Shown here: piece by piece, positions 7,891-16,703 of the stretch
How the letters are laid out: the number at the start of each line of letters is the position of its first letter
Position numbering within the stretch: position 1 is the stretch's first letter
DNA from: Agromyces cerinus subsp. cerinus
GTDB taxonomy: Bacteria; Actinomycetota; Actinomycetes; Actinomycetales; Microbacteriaceae
Assembly (NCBI RefSeq): GCF_900142065.1
Contig: NZ_FSRJ01000003.1
Location: 682,001 to 746,000 of the forward strand
DNA length: 64,000 nucleotides
Direction: 5' to 3'
Notes under the pieces: model-generated
What the model saw: the letters and a program-made list of their open reading frames with translations, nothing else
The model's database searches: none
What the model was told of the DNA's origin: nothing
Translations under genes and position numbers: made by a program

Positions 7891-9218
7891 CCGACCTCCT
7901 GGCGGCGACGACGACGTCGACCGCAACGGATGCCCCGGCGAGCCCGCTGATCGCAGCGGGCTCCGCTGCGCAGCACATCGCGACGCCCCTCACCGACGCG
8001 CGCGCCCAGCTCGCCGAGGCAGTCGGCCTCCTCGGATACACCGACGGCCTGCACCAGATGCTCGCGACTCCGCGCCGCGAGCTCACCGTGTCGGTGCCGC
8101 TGCGCATGGACTCCGGTGAGAGCCGGCTCTACATCGGTCACCGCGTGCAGCACAACTTCTCGCGAGGCCCGGCCAAGGGCGGCCTGCGCTACGCGCCCAA
8201 CGTGAACCTCGACGAGGTTCGGGCGCTCGCGATGTGGATGACCTGGAAGTGCGCCCTGCTCGACGTGCCGTACGGCGGCGCGAAGGGCGGAATCGCGATC
8301 GACCCCCGCGAGCACTCCAAGGCCGAGCTCGAGCGCGTGACCCGCCGCTACACGAGCGAGATCCTGCCGATCATCGGCCCGGAGCGCGACATCCCTGCGC
8401 CCGACGTCGGCACCGACGAGCAGACGATGGCCTGGATCATGGACACCTACTCCGTGACCAGCGGCTACACGGTGCCCGGCATCGTGACCGGCAAGCCCAT
8501 CGCGCTCGGCGGTTCGCAGGGGCGGGCGAGCGCGACCTCGCGTGGGGTGACCCACATCGCGCTCGCCGCGCTCCGCCATCGCGGCATCGAACCGTCGCGG
8601 GCGACCGCGGCGGTGCAGGGCTTCGGCAAGGTCGGTGCGGATGCCGCGCGGTTCCTCTCCGAGGCCGGCGTGCGCGTCGCCGGAGTGAGCGACCAGTACG
8701 GCGCCGTGTACAACGCGACGGGCCTCGACGTCGAGGCGCTCACCGACCACGTGCGGGCGACCGGCTCGGTCGTCGGCTTCGCCGGTGCCGAGGCGATCGA
8801 CGGCGCGCAGCTCCTCACGCTCGACGTCGACCTGCTCGTGCCGGCCGCCGTCGAGGGCGTGCTGCACGAGGGCAACGCGGCGGCCGTGCGGGCCACCGTC
8901 ATCGTCGAGGGCGCCAACGGCCCGACGACCCCAGGGGCCGACAGCATCCTGCGCGAGAACGGCGTGCTCGTCGTGCCCGACATCCTCGCGAACGCGGGCG
9001 GCGTCATCGTCTCCTACTTCGAGTGGGTGCAGGCGAACCAGGCCTACTGGTGGCGCGCCGACGAGGTGGAGTCCAGACTGGAGGAGCGGATGCTCAGCGC
9101 CTGGCACCACGTGCTCGGCTACTCCCAGGCTCGGGGGCTCTCGCTTCGCACCGCCGCGACGGCGCTCGCCGTCGAACGCGTCGCCGAAGCGCACAAGCTG
9201 CGCGGGCTCTACCCCTGA
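7887..9218 (+). CDS. Glutamate dehydrogenase (Glu/Leu/Phe/Val family)
   Basis: A 443-residue hexameric-type amino acid dehydrogenase. The substrate region GPAKGGLRYAPNV (Lys97) and the catalytic lysine motif YGGAKGG (Lys133) are intact, followed by the IPAPDVGTDEQTMAW segment and a Rossmann domain with VQGFGKVGADAARF. It interconverts glutamate and 2-oxoglutarate plus ammonia. The start overlaps the gabT stop by four bases. Its place between gabT and the semialdehyde dehydrogenase suggests that it reoxidises the glutamate formed by GabT, regenerating 2-oxoglutarate and releasing ammonia. NAD or NADP preference cannot be read with certainty. Confidence 0.9.
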   Translation: MTDLLAATTTSTATDAPASPLIAAGSAAQHIATPLTDARAQLAEAVGLLGYTDGLHQMLATPRRELTVSVPLRMDSGESRLYIGHRVQHNFSRGPAKGGLRYAPNVNLDEVRALAMWMTWKCALLDVPYGGAKGGIAIDPREHSKAELERVTRRYTSEILPIIGPERDIPAPDVGTDEQTMAWIMDTYSVTSGYTVPGIVTGKPIALGGSQGRASATSRGVTHIALAALRHRGIEPSRATAAVQGFGKVGADAARFLSEAGVRVAGVSDQYGAVYNATGLDVEALTDHVRATGSVVGFAGAEAIDGAQLLTLDVDLLVPAAVEGVLHEGNAAAVRATVIVEGANGPTTPGADSILRENGVLVVPDILANAGGVIVSYFEWVQANQAYWWRADEVESRLEERMLSAWHHVLGYSQARGLSLRTAATALAVERVAEAHKLRGLYP

Positions 9219-9279
9219 TCGGGGAATCCGCACCGCTCTCGACACCGTCACCCAGAACGACCGAACGGAAATCACACGC

Positions 9280-10749
9280 ATGACGACTGCAACACAGGAA
9301 GCGACCGTGCTCGACCAGATCAATGGCGGGCTCTTCATCGGCGGCGAATGGGTCGACGCCGAGGGCGGCAAGACCCTCGCCGTCATCGACCCCGCGACCG
9401 GTGCGACGATCAAGGAGATCGCCGATGCATCCGTCGCCGACGGCATCAAGGCGCTCGACGCCGCGGTGGCGGCGCAGGACGCATGGGCCGCGACGGCTCC
9501 GCGCCAGCGCGGCGAACTGCTGCGCCGGGCGTTCGACCTGCTGCAGGAGCGCAAGGAGGAGTTCGCGCTCCTCATGACCATGGAGATGGGCAAGCCCCTC
9601 GCCGAGGCGCGTGGAGAGGTCGCCTACGGCGGCGAGTTCCTGCGCTGGTTCAGCGAAGAGGCCGTGCGCATCTCGGGCCGCTACGGGCTGAACCCCGAGG
9701 GCACCGGCAACATGATCGTCTCGCAGCGCCCCGTCGGGCCGTCGTTCTTCATCACGCCGTGGAACTTCCCGCTCGCGATGGCGACGCGCAAGATCGCACC
9801 CGCGCTCGCCGCAGGCTGCACCGTCGTCATCAAGCCCCCGGCCCTGACGCCGCTCACGACCCTCGCGTTCGTGCAGCTCCTCGAAGAGGTGGGCCTGCCT
9901 GCCGGCGTCGTCAACGTCATCGCGACGTCGACCTCGTCGAAGGTGTCCGGCCCGATCATCGCCGACCCGCGCCTGCGCAAGCTCAGCTTCACGGGCTCGA
10001 CCGAGGTCGGCCGCAGCCTGATGAAGGAGGCCGCACAGGGCATCCTCCGCACGTCGATGGAGCTCGGCGGCAACGCGCCGTTCGTCATCTTCGAGGACGC
10101 CGACCTCGACAAGGCCGTCGACGGCGCGATGCTCGCCAAGTTCCGCAACATCGGACAGGCCTGCACCGCCGCCAACCGCTTCATCGTGCACGAGTCGGTG
10201 GCCCACGAGTTCGGCAAGCGGGTCGCCGAGCGCGTGCAGGCCATGCGCGTCGGCCGCGGCACCGAAGACGGCATCGCCATCGGCCCGCTGATCGACGCGA
10301 AGGCGGTCGCCTCGACCGACGAGCTCGTCGGCGACGCCGTCGCCAAGGGCGCCACGGTGCTCACCGGCGGCACCGTGATCGAGGGCGAGGGCACCTTCTA
10401 CGCCCCGACCGTGCTCGGCTCCGTGCCGGCCGACGCCCGCCTCCTCCGCGAGGAGATCTTCGGTCCGGTGCTCGGCATCACGACGTTCTCGACCGAAGAC
10501 GAGGCCGTGCGCCTCGCCAACGACACCGAGTACGGCCTCGTCTCCTACGTCTTCACGCAGGACCTGGCACGCGGCCACCGCATGATCGACCGCCTCGCCA
10601 CGGGAATGATGGGCCTGAACACCGGCCTCGTCTCGAACGCGGCAGCGCCGTTCGGCGGCATCAAGCAGTCGGGCATCGGCCGCGAGGGCGGGCTCGAGGG
10701 CATCCACGAGTACCTCGACACGAAGTACACGCTCATCCCCGTGAGCTGA
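9280..10749 (+). CDS. gabD: NAD(P)-dependent succinate-semialdehyde dehydrogenase (GabD-type)
   Basis: A 489-residue aldehyde dehydrogenase with ITPWNFPLAMATRKIAPALAAG for cofactor binding, the general base Glu261 in MELGGNAPF and the nucleophile Cys295 in NIGQACTAANRF. Sequence and length match GabD, which oxidises succinate semialdehyde to succinate and completes GABA breakdown. Because this is the only aldehyde dehydrogenase in the operon, it may also oxidise the 4-aminobutanal made by the amine oxidase downstream; this is inference. The start at 9280 is preceded by ACGGAAAT, 61 bases after the previous gene. Confidence 0.88.
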   Translation: MTTATQEATVLDQINGGLFIGGEWVDAEGGKTLAVIDPATGATIKEIADASVADGIKALDAAVAAQDAWAATAPRQRGELLRRAFDLLQERKEEFALLMTMEMGKPLAEARGEVAYGGEFLRWFSEEAVRISGRYGLNPEGTGNMIVSQRPVGPSFFITPWNFPLAMATRKIAPALAAGCTVVIKPPALTPLTTLAFVQLLEEVGLPAGVVNVIATSTSSKVSGPIIADPRLRKLSFTGSTEVGRSLMKEAAQGILRTSMELGGNAPFVIFEDADLDKAVDGAMLAKFRNIGQACTAANRFIVHESVAHEFGKRVAERVQAMRVGRGTEDGIAIGPLIDAKAVASTDELVGDAVAKGATVLTGGTVIEGEGTFYAPTVLGSVPADARLLREEIFGPVLGITTFSTEDEAVRLANDTEYGLVSYVFTQDLARGHRMIDRLATGMMGLNTGLVSNAAAPFGGIKQSGIGREGGLEGIHEYLDTKYTLIPVS

Positions 10750-10756
10750 ACCACCC

Positions 10757-10834
10757 GAGCGGATGCCGCAGCTCGCGCCGCGGCATCCGCTCGCCCAGGT
10801 CTCGAGACGGCCCGGTCGGGCCTCCTCGACCAGC
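10757..10834 (+). repeat. Composite dispersed repeat, copy A (palindrome plus GTCTCGAGACGG element)
   Basis: Two parts lie side by side. The first is an inverted repeat with 13-base arms (GAGCGGATGCCGC and its complement, 10757-10792, 10-base loop). The second, at 10799-10834, begins GTCTCGAGACGGCC and ends GGCCTCCTCGACCAGC, itself partly self-complementary. The same two parts in the same order, but on the other strand, occur at 47904-47969. Between gabD and the oxidase gene the hairpins could reduce read-through or protect the mRNA. Confidence 0.7.
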
Positions 10835-10861
10835 ACGAGAAACAAAGGAAGTACGCACACC

Positions 10862-12226
10862 ATGGAACGCATCGACTGCGACGTCGTCATCGTCGGCGCC
10901 GGGGCCTCTGGCCTCACCGCCGCCACCAAGCTGAAGGCGGCCGGCAAGTCCGTCGTCGTGCTCGAGGCGCGCGACCGCATCGGCGGCCGCCTCTGGACCG
11001 ACGACATCGACGGCGCCATGCTCGAGATCGGCGGCCAGTGGGTCTCGCCCGACCAGGACGCGCTCATCGAGACCCTCGACGAGCTCGGCCTCGAGACGTA
11101 CGAGCGCTACCGCGCCGGTGAGAACGTCTACATCGCCGAGAACGGCGAGCGACGGCTCTTCGAGGGCGACATCTTCCCGGTTCCGGCCAAGACCGAGGGC
11201 GAGATCGTCGGCCTCATCGAGAAGCTCGACGAGCTCGTCGCCGAGATCGACCCCGACGCACCCTGGGCGCACCCTCGCGCGAAGGAACTCGACGAGGTCT
11301 CGTTCGCCGAGTGGCTCGGCACGCAGACCGACGATGAAGAGGCGAAGCTCAACATCGGCATGTTCATCGCCGGCGCCATGCTCACCAAGCCCGCGCACGC
11401 GTTCTCGGCGCTGCAGGCGCTGCTCATGGCGGCATCCGCCGGTTCGTTCTCGAACCTCGTCGACGCCGACTTCATCCTCGACAAGCGCGTCGTGGGCGGC
11501 CTCCAGCAGGTGCCGCTGCTCCTCGCCGAGCGTCTCGGCGACGCCGTGCGCACCGGTCAGGCCGTGCGTACGATCCGCTGGACGCCGGATGCCCCCGACG
11601 CCGGCGTCGTCGCGGTCACCGACTCGATCGAGGTGCACGCGAAGCACGTCGTGCTCGCGCTGCCGCCCATCCTCATCAGCCGCATCTCGTACGAGCCGCC
11701 GCTGCCCCGCCGCCAGCACCAGATGCACCAGCACCTCTCGATGGGATTCGTCATCAAGGTGCACGCGGTCTACGAGACGCCGTTCTGGCGCGAGCAGGGC
11801 CTCTCGGGCACCGCGTTCAGCCCGTACGAGCTCGTGCACGAGGCATATGACAACACCAACCACGAGGACCCGCGCGGCACGCTCGTCGGTTTCGTCTCCG
11901 ACGAGGAGGCCGACGGCGTCTTCACGCTCTCGGCCGAGGAGCGCAAGGCGCGGATCCTCGAGTCGCTCTCGCACTACTACGGCCCCGAGGCGCTGAACCC
12001 GGTCGTCTACTACGAGAGCGACTGGGGCTCCGAGGAGTGGACCCGCGGCGCGTACGCGGCGAGCTTCGACATGGGCGGTCTCGCGCGCTACGGCGCCGAC
12101 CTCCGCACGCCCGTCGGGCCGATCCACTTCTCGTGCTCCGACATGGCGGGCAAGGGGTACCAGCACGTCGACGGCGCGATCCGCGTCGGTCGCGAGGTCG
12201 CCGACGAGATCCTCGGCGCGAGCTGA
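10862..12226 (+). CDS. FAD-dependent amine oxidase, probably putrescine oxidase
   Basis: A 454-residue flavin amine oxidase. The FAD-binding motif is at residues 9-20 (IVGAGASGLTAA), followed by EARDRIGGRLWT and GGQWVSPDQ, and the C-terminal FAD contact is in SDMAGKGYQHVDGAIRVG. The overall pattern is that of bacterial monoamine/putrescine oxidases from Kocuria and Rhodococcus, which turn putrescine into 4-aminobutanal, ammonia and hydrogen peroxide. The GABA genes around it support putrescine as substrate, but tyramine or another amine is possible. AAAGGAAG precedes the ATG, and the stop overlaps the next start (TGATG). Confidence 0.85.
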   Translation: MERIDCDVVIVGAGASGLTAATKLKAAGKSVVVLEARDRIGGRLWTDDIDGAMLEIGGQWVSPDQDALIETLDELGLETYERYRAGENVYIAENGERRLFEGDIFPVPAKTEGEIVGLIEKLDELVAEIDPDAPWAHPRAKELDEVSFAEWLGTQTDDEEAKLNIGMFIAGAMLTKPAHAFSALQALLMAASAGSFSNLVDADFILDKRVVGGLQQVPLLLAERLGDAVRTGQAVRTIRWTPDAPDAGVVAVTDSIEVHAKHVVLALPPILISRISYEPPLPRRQHQMHQHLSMGFVIKVHAVYETPFWREQGLSGTAFSPYELVHEAYDNTNHEDPRGTLVGFVSDEEADGVFTLSAEERKARILESLSHYYGPEALNPVVYYESDWGSEEWTRGAYAASFDMGGLARYGADLRTPVGPIHFSCSDMAGKGYQHVDGAIRVGREVADEILGAS

Positions 12227-13095
12227 TGGTCACCCGCATCGTCGTCGGCTACACGGCGAACGAATCCGGCGCCGACGCGCTCGCCCTCGGCGGGCGACTC
12301 GCGGCGGCCAGTGAGGCGCTCCTCGAAGTCGTGATGGTGCTTCCCATCGAGGCGCGCGGCGCCGTCGTGCCACCCGACACCGGATACGAGCGCCACCTGA
12401 AGGAGCGCTCGCGGGGCTGGTTGGCCGAGGCATCCGCGCGCCTGGGCGACGGCGTCGAGCAGGCGCTGCACATCCGCTACGCCGAGTCGTTCGCCGAGGG
12501 CCTCGTGGCCGCGGCGCACGAGTTCGGCGCCTCGCTCATCGTCGTCGGCGCTGCGCGCGGCGGACTGCTCGGCCGATCGCGCATCGGCTCGGTGGCCAAC
12601 GACCTGCTGCACGCGTCCGACGTGCCGGTGGCGCTCGCGCCGGCGGGCTCCCGCGAGACGCCCGTCTCGCTCGGGGTCACCCGCATCACCGGTGCGGTCG
12701 GCACCCGCTCGGGGGCCGGATCGGTGCTCGACATCTCGGTGCGCCTCGCCCGACTCACGCACGCGCCGCTGCGGCTGGTGTCGCTCGTCTCGATCGATCT
12801 GCCGGCCGGCATGGACGAGGAGCTCGCCTCGCTCGCGAGCACCGCCCACGCCGACGACGTGCTCGAGGCGGCGCGCCGTGCGCTGCCCGCCGGCACGACG
12901 GCCACGTCGGTCGTCGCCTCCGGCGACACGATCGAGCAGGCGGTCGCCGCACTCGAGTGGCACGCCGGCGAGGTCGTCATCGTCGGGTCCAGCCGCCTCG
13001 CGACCCCCAGCCGACTCTTCCTGGGCTCGACGGCATCGAAGATGCTGCGCGAGCTGCCGGTGCCGATGATCGTCGTGCCGCGCGCCACTTCCTGA
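12226..13095 (+). CDS. Tandem universal stress protein (two Usp domains)
   Basis: A 289-residue protein made of two Usp domains, about 1-145 and 150-289. Each begins with a beta strand (TRIVVGYTANESG; ITGAVGTRSGAG) and ends with the ATP-binding pattern, GAARGGLLGRSRIGSVANDLL in the first and GSSRLATPSRLFLGSTASKML in the second. The start overlaps the stop of the amine oxidase by one base, so the two are translationally coupled. Its presence inside the operon may reflect protection against the peroxide or aldehyde that the oxidase produces; that link is inference. Confidence 0.85.
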   Translation: MVTRIVVGYTANESGADALALGGRLAAASEALLEVVMVLPIEARGAVVPPDTGYERHLKERSRGWLAEASARLGDGVEQALHIRYAESFAEGLVAAAHEFGASLIVVGAARGGLLGRSRIGSVANDLLHASDVPVALAPAGSRETPVSLGVTRITGAVGTRSGAGSVLDISVRLARLTHAPLRLVSLVSIDLPAGMDEELASLASTAHADDVLEAARRALPAGTTATSVVASGDTIEQAVAALEWHAGEVVIVGSSRLATPSRLFLGSTASKMLRELPVPMIVVPRATS

Positions 13096-13106
13096 AGGAC
13101 CACGCA

Positions 13107-14678
13107 ATGACGCACCAAGAACCGCACCAGCAGCACACCGAACCCCATGCGCCGCTGACCACCGCGAGCGCCGCCGTCGACGGCTCCGACACCGGGCTGT
13201 CGAAGAAGGGGCTGTCGGCGGGTTCGGTCGGCCTCATCGGCGCGATCGTCATCGGCATCTCGTGCATCGCACCCGCGTACACGCTGACCGGCGCCCTCGG
13301 GCCGACCGTCGCCGAGGTGGGCACGCAGCTGCCCGCGATCTTCCTGCTCGGATTCATCCCGATGCTGCTCGTCGCGTTCGGCTACCGCGAGCTCAACAAC
13401 GCGATGCCCGACTCGGGAACCTCGTTCACCTGGGCGACGCGTGCGTTCGGCCCGTGGATCGGCTGGATGGCGGGGTGGGGCCTGATCGCGGCGACCATCG
13501 TCGTGCTCTCGAACCTCGCCGGCATCGCGGTGGAATTCTTCTACCTCGCGCTCGCGCAGGCGTTCAACAACCCCGACATCGCCTCGCTCGTCGGCAACCC
13601 GTTCGTGAACGTCGCGACCTGTCTCGTGTTCATCCTCGGCGCCACGCTCATCTCGTACCGCGACATGCAGACGACCCAGAAGGTGCAGTACTGGCTGGTC
13701 GGCTTCCAGCTCGTCGTCATGATCGGCTTCGGCGTCGCCGCGTTCTGGCACGTCGCCAACGGCACTGCGTTCGACCCGACGCAGGTCGAGCTCAGCTGGT
13801 TCAACCCGTTCGAGGTGGGTTCGTTCAGCGCCGTCGTCGCGGGCCTGTCGGTCTCGCTCTTCGTGTTCTGGGGCTGGGACGTCACCCTCACCATGAACGA
13901 GGAGACGAAGGGCTCGCGCACGACCCCCGGCCGTGCGGCGACCCTGACCGTCACGATCGTCGTGGCGATCTACCTCTTCGTCGCGATGGGCGCACTCGCG
14001 TTCGCCGGCATCGGCGAGACCGGCGTCGGCCTCGGCAACCCCGATATCCAGGAGAACGCGTTCTTCTACCTCTCGGGTCCGATCCTCGGCCCGCTCGCGA
14101 TCCTCATGTCGCTCGCGGTGCTCTCGAGCTCGGCGGCGTCGCTGCAGTCGACCTTCGTGTCGCCGGCGCGCACCTTGCTCGCGATGGGCCACTACGGCGC
14201 GCTGCCCGAGAAGTTCGCGCGGGTGAGCCCGCGCTTCTTCACCCCGGGCTACGCCACGGTGGTCTCGGCCATCGTCGCCGCCGGCTTCTACACGGTCATG
14301 CGCTTCGTGAGCGAAGACGTGCTGTGGGACACGATCACCACGCTCGGCATGATGATCTGCTTCTACTACGGCCTCACCGCGTTCGCGTGCGTGTGGTACT
14401 TCCGCAAGCAGTGGTTCCGTCGCGCGCGGAACACGTTCTTCATGTTCATCGCCCCGCTCGTCGGCGGGCTGATCCTCACGGTGCTGTTCTTCACCACGCT
14501 CATCGACTCGATGGACCCCGACTACGGCAGCGGCTCGAACATCGGCGGCGTCGGCCTCGTGTTCATCCTCGGCGTCGTGATCATCCTCACCGGTGTCGTC
14601 ATCATGTTCATCCAGGCGAAGCGCCGGCCCGGCTTCTTCCGCGGCGAGTCGCTCTCGCGCGCGGTCGCAGAGGACTGA
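13107..14678 (+). CDS. APC-superfamily amino acid/polyamine permease
   Basis: A 523-residue integral membrane protein with about 12 hydrophobic segments. The N-terminal helix GLIGAIVIGISCIAPAYTLTGALG and the following region GYRELNNAMPDSGTSFTWATRAFGPWIGWMAGW are typical of the APC fold of amino acid and polyamine transporters. It is the last gene of the operon and follows the Usp gene by 11 bases with a GAAGGA site. From context it most likely imports putrescine, GABA or a related amine, but the substrate is not determined by sequence. Confidence 0.88.
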   Translation: MTHQEPHQQHTEPHAPLTTASAAVDGSDTGLSKKGLSAGSVGLIGAIVIGISCIAPAYTLTGALGPTVAEVGTQLPAIFLLGFIPMLLVAFGYRELNNAMPDSGTSFTWATRAFGPWIGWMAGWGLIAATIVVLSNLAGIAVEFFYLALAQAFNNPDIASLVGNPFVNVATCLVFILGATLISYRDMQTTQKVQYWLVGFQLVVMIGFGVAAFWHVANGTAFDPTQVELSWFNPFEVGSFSAVVAGLSVSLFVFWGWDVTLTMNEETKGSRTTPGRAATLTVTIVVAIYLFVAMGALAFAGIGETGVGLGNPDIQENAFFYLSGPILGPLAILMSLAVLSSSAASLQSTFVSPARTLLAMGHYGALPEKFARVSPRFFTPGYATVVSAIVAAGFYTVMRFVSEDVLWDTITTLGMMICFYYGLTAFACVWYFRKQWFRRARNTFFMFIAPLVGGLILTVLFFTTLIDSMDPDYGSGSNIGGVGLVFILGVVIILTGVVIMFIQAKRRPGFFRGESLSRAVAED

Positions 14679-14696
14679 GCCGAGGCTCAGCACCGA

Positions 14697-14732
14697 CGAG
14701 GCCGCCCCCTGCGACACCAGGGGGCGGCCTCG
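14697..14732 (+). terminator. Strong hairpin ending the polyamine/GABA operon
   Basis: Perfect 15-base arms (CGAGGCCGCCCCCTG and its complement) surround a 6-base loop, 18 bases after the permease stop. It is one of the clearest terminators in the window. Confidence 0.85.
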
Positions 14733-14772
14733 TTCTGCGGCGCCGAGCGGCCGACTGCACCTGATCCGGAAT

Positions 14773-14788
14773 CACTTCACGAGAAGTG
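14773..14788. promoter_or_regulatory. Inverted repeat upstream of a small ORF
   Basis: CACTTC and GAAGTG form perfect 6-base arms around ACGA, flanked by the near-repeats CCGGAATCA and GCGGAATCG. It lies 62 bases before the small gene at 14850 and could be its operator. Confidence 0.35.
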
Positions 14789-14849
14789 TGCGGAATCGTG
14801 CGAGAGCGGACATGTCTTCTGTGAGGGCATCTGATGAAGGGACCACCCC

Positions 14850-14954
14850 ATGAACACTCACCGAGTCGACCCCGCCGACCATGAGCTGCCTCCGACGCAG
14901 CCACTCGACATCACCGCCTACCTGCCCGACCCGCGCGACGAGGCCAGCTGCTAG
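14850..14954 (+). CDS. Small ORF, 34 residues, unknown function
   Basis: ATG at 14850 is preceded by a good ribosome binding site (GAAGGGA, 7 bases away) and the frame runs to TAG at 14952-14954. The peptide begins MNTHRVDPADHEL, is rich in Pro, Asp and Thr, contains TAYLPDPRDE, and ends in Ser-Cys. It has no hydrophobic segment. It follows the operon terminator, so it has its own promoter or is fed by read-through. I do not recognise it, and no modification enzyme is adjacent. It could be a regulatory or secreted small peptide, or a chance ORF. Confidence 0.45.
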   Translation: MNTHRVDPADHELPPTQPLDITAYLPDPRDEASC

Positions 14955-15083
14955 ACGGGCGTACGCCGAACCGACGCGTCGCGCTTGGAGGCGGCACCGA
15001 CTCCAGACGCCTCGTGTGAGTTTCGCCTCACATGAGGCTCATGGACGCCCACTGAGTCAGCACGCCGGCCCCGCGGCAGGGCG
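14955..15083. other. Intergenic gap with overlapping short inverted repeats
   Basis: Between the small ORF and the convergent amidohydrolase the gap holds TGTGAG/CTCACA arms and the overlapping near-palindrome GCCTCACATGAGGC (about 15014-15033). These could form alternative hairpins for bidirectional termination. Nothing else is recognisable. Confidence 0.35.
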
Positions 15084-16703
15084 TCAGGCCTCGTGGACCG
15101 TGCTGCCCGCGACGACGGTGCGCACGATCGTGGCGCTGAGCAGCGACTCCTCGCCGGCCGCGAACACGTCGGTGTCGAGCACCGCGAAGTCGGCGGCGAG
15201 TCCGGCGGCGAGACGGCCGCGCACCCCTTCGTCGCCGCACGACGCCGCGGCGTCGCGGGTCGCGTGCGCGATCGACTGAGCGAGCGGCAGTGCGAACTCG
15301 GGCTGGTTCGGCCCGAACGACGGGTCGAGTGCCGAGCGCCGGGTCGCGGCGACGTACATGTTCGGCAGGGCCTCGTGCGGGGCCGTGGGCGCATCGGTCG
15401 AGAAGGCGAGCAGTGCGCCCGCGTCGACGTACTCGGGCCAGGCGAAGCCGCGATCGGCCCGCTCGTCGCCGAGCATCGCCGCCCAGTTCGCCCAGATCGC
15501 GGGGTCGGCGTGCACGGGCTGCATCGACGCGGTGACGCCGAGCCGCGCCATCCGCTCGGCCGTGCCCGGTGCGGCGTACTCGAGGTGCTCGATGCGGTGA
15601 CGCCGTGCCCGCTCGCCGTTGGCCTCGTGCGCGTGCTCGAGCGCGTCGAGCGCGTGATCGCTCGCGAGGTCGCCGATCGCGTGCATCGCGACCTGCAAGC
15701 CGGCGGCGTCGGCGGCCGCGACGACGGGCTTCAGCCGGTCGAGCGGCCAGATCGGGTCGGCGTTCGAGCCGTCGGCGTACGGATGCCGCATGGCCGCCGT
15801 GCACGCGTCGATGACGCCGTCGAGCACGAGCTTGATGCCGACGACGCGCAGCCACGGCGACTCGATCTCACCGGCCAGCTCCACGGCCCGCCGCACCTGC
15901 TCGAGGTTCGCGGCATCGTCGCCCGTGTTGGCGACGAACCAATGGCCGACCACTCGGATGGGCAGGCTCCCGTCGCGGCGGGCCGCCGCGCGCTGGAAGG
16001 CCTCGAGCCCGAGCTCGTCGAACGCCATGTCGACCACGCCGGTGACGCCCGTCGCGAGGTACGCGGCGATCGTGCGCTCGACGGCGGCGTCGCGGTCGGC
16101 ATCGGTCGTGATCGAGGCGAGGTGGCTCCAGACGAACTGCTGGGCGGCGGTCTCGAAGAGCATGCCGTCGGGCTCGCCGTCGGCGTCGCGCCCGATCGCG
16201 CCGCCGATCGGGTCGGGGGTGTCGCGCGTGATGCCGAGCTCGGCGAGCGCTGCGGAGTTCACCCAGACCGAGTGGTAGTCGTTCGCGTCGAGGTAGACGG
16301 GCACGTCGGCGACGACGGCGTCGATCATCGCCGCGGTCGGAGCGCCGCCCGGCAGGGAGTCGAACAGCCAGCCACGGCCGAGGAGCCGCGGCGCATCGGG
16401 TGCGGCCTCGCGGGCGGCACGGAGTCGCGCCTGGATCTCGTCGAGCGAACGGGCATCGGTGAGTCCGACTCGGCCGAGCGCCTCGCCCATCATGACGAGG
16501 TGCGTGTGCGCGTCGGTGAAGCCGGGCAGCACGAGCCGGCCGTCGAGGTCGAGCGTCGCGGCATCCGCGCCTGCTGCTGCGTGTGCGCCGACCGCGTCGC
16601 CGACGTAGGCGAGCGACTCGCCGTCGATCACGAGGGCCTCGGCCCACTCGTTCGCGGTGTCGGCGGTGAAGATGCGGGCGTTGGTGACGAGCGTGCGGGT
16701 CAC
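15084..16703 (-). CDS. YtcJ-like metal-dependent amidohydrolase
   Basis: A 539-residue amidohydrolase. The N-terminal metal motif is LPGFTDAHTHL (His66, His68), later metal or catalytic positions are in VAMHAIGDLASD and RRHRIEHLEYA, and the C-terminal region SFGPNQPEFALPLAQSIAHAT leads to the usual composite beta domain. YtcJ-type enzymes of the amidohydrolase superfamily cleave amide or carbamate-like bonds, mostly with unknown natural substrates. The GTG start overlaps the stop of the upstream transporter by four bases and has AGGAGG in front. The pair with the MFS transporter suggests uptake followed by hydrolysis. Confidence 0.85.
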   Translation of the reverse strand: MTRTLVTNARIFTADTANEWAEALVIDGESLAYVGDAVGAHAAAGADAATLDLDGRLVLPGFTDAHTHLVMMGEALGRVGLTDARSLDEIQARLRAAREAAPDAPRLLGRGWLFDSLPGGAPTAAMIDAVVADVPVYLDANDYHSVWVNSAALAELGITRDTPDPIGGAIGRDADGEPDGMLFETAAQQFVWSHLASITTDADRDAAVERTIAAYLATGVTGVVDMAFDELGLEAFQRAAARRDGSLPIRVVGHWFVANTGDDAANLEQVRRAVELAGEIESPWLRVVGIKLVLDGVIDACTAAMRHPYADGSNADPIWPLDRLKPVVAAADAAGLQVAMHAIGDLASDHALDALEHAHEANGERARRHRIEHLEYAAPGTAERMARLGVTASMQPVHADPAIWANWAAMLGDERADRGFAWPEYVDAGALLAFSTDAPTAPHEALPNMYVAATRRSALDPSFGPNQPEFALPLAQSIAHATRDAAASCGDEGVRGRLAAGLAADFAVLDTDVFAAGEESLLSATIVRTVVAGSTVHEA

